Positions 63,001 to 64,000 of a stretch of DNA of 64,000 bases are shown one piece after another (the stretch's first letter is position 1; each line of letters starts with the position of its first letter). The DNA is taken from assembly GCF_018863235.1 (NCBI RefSeq), contig NZ_JAHKRS010000009.1:117311-181310 (forward strand). Direction: 5' to 3'. Origin of the DNA: Pseudomaricurvus albidus (lineage in GTDB: Bacteria > Pseudomonadota > Gammaproteobacteria > Pseudomonadales > Cellvibrionaceae). The position numbers and the translations under genes were made by a program. The notes under the pieces are model-generated. The model was not told the DNA's origin and did no database searches. It was given only the letters and a program-made list of their open reading frames with translations.

Positions 63001-64000
63001 CATTTTCAGGCAGTGGATCAGAATACAGCGCATGGCCATATCACCATGGACTCGGATGGCACCTGGACCTATACCCTCAATCGCGGTGATCCAGAAGTGC
63101 AGGCGCTGGCAGAAGGTACGTCACTCACGGAGAGGATACTGATTGGCAGCGCCGATGGCACGCCTCATTTCCTAACCGTGCTGGTCGCCGGTACCAATGA
63201 TGCTCCGTTAATCAGTGGCGTCAGTTCCGGCGCGGTGCAGGAAGATGTCGGCAGCGGCTCGGTCAGTGCAACCCTGACCGGCAACGACCCGGATACCGGT
63301 GACGTTCTCACCTGGTCGCTGGAAGGCAGCGGGCAGGGCACCTACGGTTCTCTGTCTCTGGATACCGCTACCGGCACCTGGACCTATCAGATAGACAACA
63401 GCCTGCCGGCAGTTAATGAGCTGGCTGCAGGCGACAGTCAGCCAGACACCTTTGTGGTAATGCTCACCGACAAACTGGGCGCGGTTACCCGGCATGACAT
63501 AACGGTTACCGTAAACGGCAGCAATGACGCGCCGGTCATTACCGCTACGGCTGTGGTCAGCGGTGGGGTGACGGAAGATAACACTGCCAATACCGTCTCC
63601 GGCTCGCTCACGGCGACAGATGCTGACAGCGGTGCTTCTTTGACCTGGTCGCTGGATAGCACCGATGGTACCTATGGCACAATTGCCATCGATCCGGATA
63701 CCGGCCGCTGGACCTACACCCTCGACAACCACCGTGCAGGCACCCAGGCTTTGGCCGGAGGTCATACAGAGCAAGATACCTTTATCGCTACCGTGACCGA
63801 CGAACACGGTGAGCTGGTACGTCACACCATCACCATCGATGTAACCGGTAACAATGATGTTGCTGTGATCAAGGGTGTGGATACGGGATCGATTACAGAA
63901 GATGCCCTGGCCGGTCGTACCAAAACACTTTACGCCGGTGGCCAGTTAACAATTACAGACGTGGATGCAGGTGAAGCCCAGTTTCAGCCTGCAACTGCTC
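60070..64000 (+). CDS. Giant cadherin/VCBS-repeat adhesin, 5' part only (runs off right edge)
   Basis: An open frame with no stop runs from the ATG at 60070 to the window end (1310 codons). Residues 1-140 are hydrophilic, Gln/Glu/Lys/Ser-rich and lack a Sec signal, as in type I-secreted adhesins with a C-terminal signal. Seven 99-101-residue cadherin-like units follow (about 60500-62578), most with VDGF, DGSYxFDPSHxAYQ and GTNDxPV. Then come longer VCBS units (62578 onward) with DGTWTYTL-type cores and GTNDAPLISG. DxDxxD-type stretches suggest calcium. It lies 33 bases after the HlyD gene and is the likely exported substrate. Confidence 0.9.
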   Translation, partial: MTDVPSNNTPKDKQLPDENLQQGGKQKAKLSAGQEAELKSENDKAQESFKQREERLAREVKSAPERHSRPDENEPEGWDVSSDAELPQEADAKSEGSFSSGSTPLAQDAISDSADSVALPFSPAVSENTGIQLATDQWTQLPLRDGITQDSLPKLLAVWEMFGEAIEDVNDSNPLSYSSDAQVSGFNLHADGSYAFDPSHSAYQHLLNGQSHQLIIPVTVTNNHGVSGTLNLSLSLVGWNNEPVLQQAAVSIREDASLLAGQLQAKDIDTGDSLVFSTRAQVDGFSLNADGSYTFDPSHAAYQSLSENQPLVLKIPVMVTDGHGGTATSDLSITVIGTNDGPVLQQAAVTTREDANLLTGQLQATDVDNGDTLVFSIAAPVDGFSFNADGSYSFDPAHSAYQYLSANQPLMVKVPVTVTDSQGAVETCDVLITVIGTNDGPVLQQAAISTREDASLLTGQLQAVDTDTRDTLLFTTTTPVDGFTLNADGSYTFDPSHAAYQSLAAGQPMIQTIEVSVGDGHGGVDRQQLTITLIGTDDAPKLGTLQVLEVKEDSGVIRDRIAVSDVDQHETLLFSVASPQDGFVLYPDGSWKFDPSHPAFQHLADGEVKELRIPVTVTDHSGLSDTQILLIHVTGTNDQPSITTQAPPLNLHEGDARVEGDFSAIDRDSTDVLTFTTPAPIPGFAIDQRGHWSFDPTDPAYNKMPAGDVKKLNIPVIVEDGHGGSDQRVLHIVLNGTNDKPEVQVTPLRNVQEDHLVHDRLVSSDPDSGDTRTFSVPGHVDGFTLTADGSYSFDASHPAYQLLRQDEVKDVMVPVIVTDRQGAQSWTTLTFRLHGTNDVPVVGGISHAIGALDTAVGGTLRVAGELTVVDADSSESSFQAQLLHGSYGVLAITPDGHWSYTADAHQSALHSLSGSQHLPETFTVLTKDGTSHEIKLEIRGDNTPAIFGNVLSGTVKEDVINSVTAKATLIDPDTGENHFQAVDQNTAHGHITMDSDGTWTYTLNRGDPEVQALAEGTSLTERILIGSADGTPHFLTVLVAGTNDAPLISGVSSGAVQEDVGSGSVSATLTGNDPDTGDVLTWSLEGSGQGTYGSLSLDTATGTWTYQIDNSLPAVNELAAGDSQPDTFVVMLTDKLGAVTRHDITVTVNGSNDAPVITATAVVSGGVTEDNTANTVSGSLTATDADSGASLTWSLDSTDGTYGTIAIDPDTGRWTYTLDNHRAGTQALAGGHTEQDTFIATVTDEHGELVRHTITIDVTGNNDVAVIKGVDTGSITEDALAGRTKTLYAGGQLTITDVDAGEAQFQPATA
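60500..62578 (+). repeat. Seven tandem cadherin-like coding repeats of about 297-303 bp
   Basis: The Asn codon of the GTND-type motif recurs at 60787, 61084, 61381, 61678, 61978, 62281 and 62578, so unit lengths are 297, 297, 297, 300, 303 and 297 bases. Units 2 to 4 are the most alike (PVLQQAAxxxREDA at their starts), while units 5 to 7 have diverged. Confidence 0.9.
62578..63853 (+). repeat. VCBS-type coding repeats, longer class
   Basis: After 62578 the pattern changes. Two units of about 103 residues share 62578-63196 and lack an intact GTND between them. Then 109- and 110-residue units end at 63523 and 63853, with cores TATGTWTYQIDNS and DTGRWTYTLDNH followed by a D-T-F strand. A further unit begins at 63853 and is cut by the window end. 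Confidence 0.82.

Noticed and set aside
60490..63825. Minus-strand frames of up to 205 codons antisense to the adhesin
   Set aside because: They recur with the adhesin repeat period and mirror its conserved codons, so they are by-products of the repeats.
60500..63853. Tandem repeats as a CRISPR array
   Set aside because: The repeats are about 300 bp, contiguous, in frame and coding; there are no short identical repeats with unique spacers.

Overview
The window looks like the chromosome of a marine-type gammaproteobacterium. This is inferred from protein character and gene order, not from a database search. Supporting points are a complete Rnf/Rsx complex in the gammaproteobacterial order A-B-C-D-G-E, the hdfR/maoP divergent pair, a holD-like gene next to rimI, the metG/mrp neighbourhood, a PA2778/PA2779-type pair and a RegB/RegA redox system. 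The order Cellvibrionales/Spongiibacterales or a relative is plausible, but species cannot be told. No rRNA, tRNA, CRISPR array, prophage or insertion sequence was recognised. The genes look intact, and partial genes occur only at the two window edges.

Layout. 1-107: start of a Lar-like zinc-ribbon gene cut by the left edge. 578-2551: class I fumarase and pterin carbinolamine dehydratase. 2608-8970: rnfABCDGE, with a long repeat-built tail on RnfC. 9171-15908: metG, a Fur-box-controlled TonB siderophore receptor, mrp/apbC and dCMP deaminase. 15908-20801: a flavoprotein, an SCO-type copper/redox protein joined to an unusual chemoreceptor, and two lipoproteins. 20820-24932: putP, a C39-peptidase-like lipoprotein with its PA2779-type partner, and an alpha/beta hydrolase. 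25370-33023: a five-gene acyl-CoA degradation operon (thiolase, FadB-like, short-chain dehydrogenase, alpha-methylacyl-CoA racemase, enoyl-CoA hydratase) with a divergent AraC regulator. 33120-36135: leuA, a HolD-like gene and rimI.

36169-44808 is a nitrate-assimilation control and uptake locus and one of the two most interesting parts. It has an ANTAR antiterminator protein behind an NtrC-like site and a sigma-54 promoter, a periplasmic PilJ-type protein with two nitrate-sensor-like P-boxes, a membrane-anchored NIT-domain protein, and an ABC nitrate transporter (nrtABC-like) followed by a porin. The transporter operon has its own sigma-54 promoter. Its leader carries two hairpins with A-N-N-G-N-N hexaloops followed by an intrinsic terminator, which is the textbook ANTAR RNA target. 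No NasS gene is present. The nitrate signal may instead come from the NIT protein, as if Klebsiella NasR had been split into two polypeptides.

44853-54431: a glycerate-kinase-like enzyme, an NhaC antiporter, hdfR/maoP, a RegA/RegB-type redox two-component system, a Met-rich OprC-like TonB receptor and a MATE exporter. 54854-64000: a type I secretion operon encoding two different ABC proteins, an HlyD-type adaptor and the first 1310 codons of a giant cadherin/VCBS-repeat adhesin cut by the right edge. The first ABC protein has lost its Walker A and catalytic Glu, and the second has lost its signature motif, so an asymmetric heterodimeric exporter is likely.
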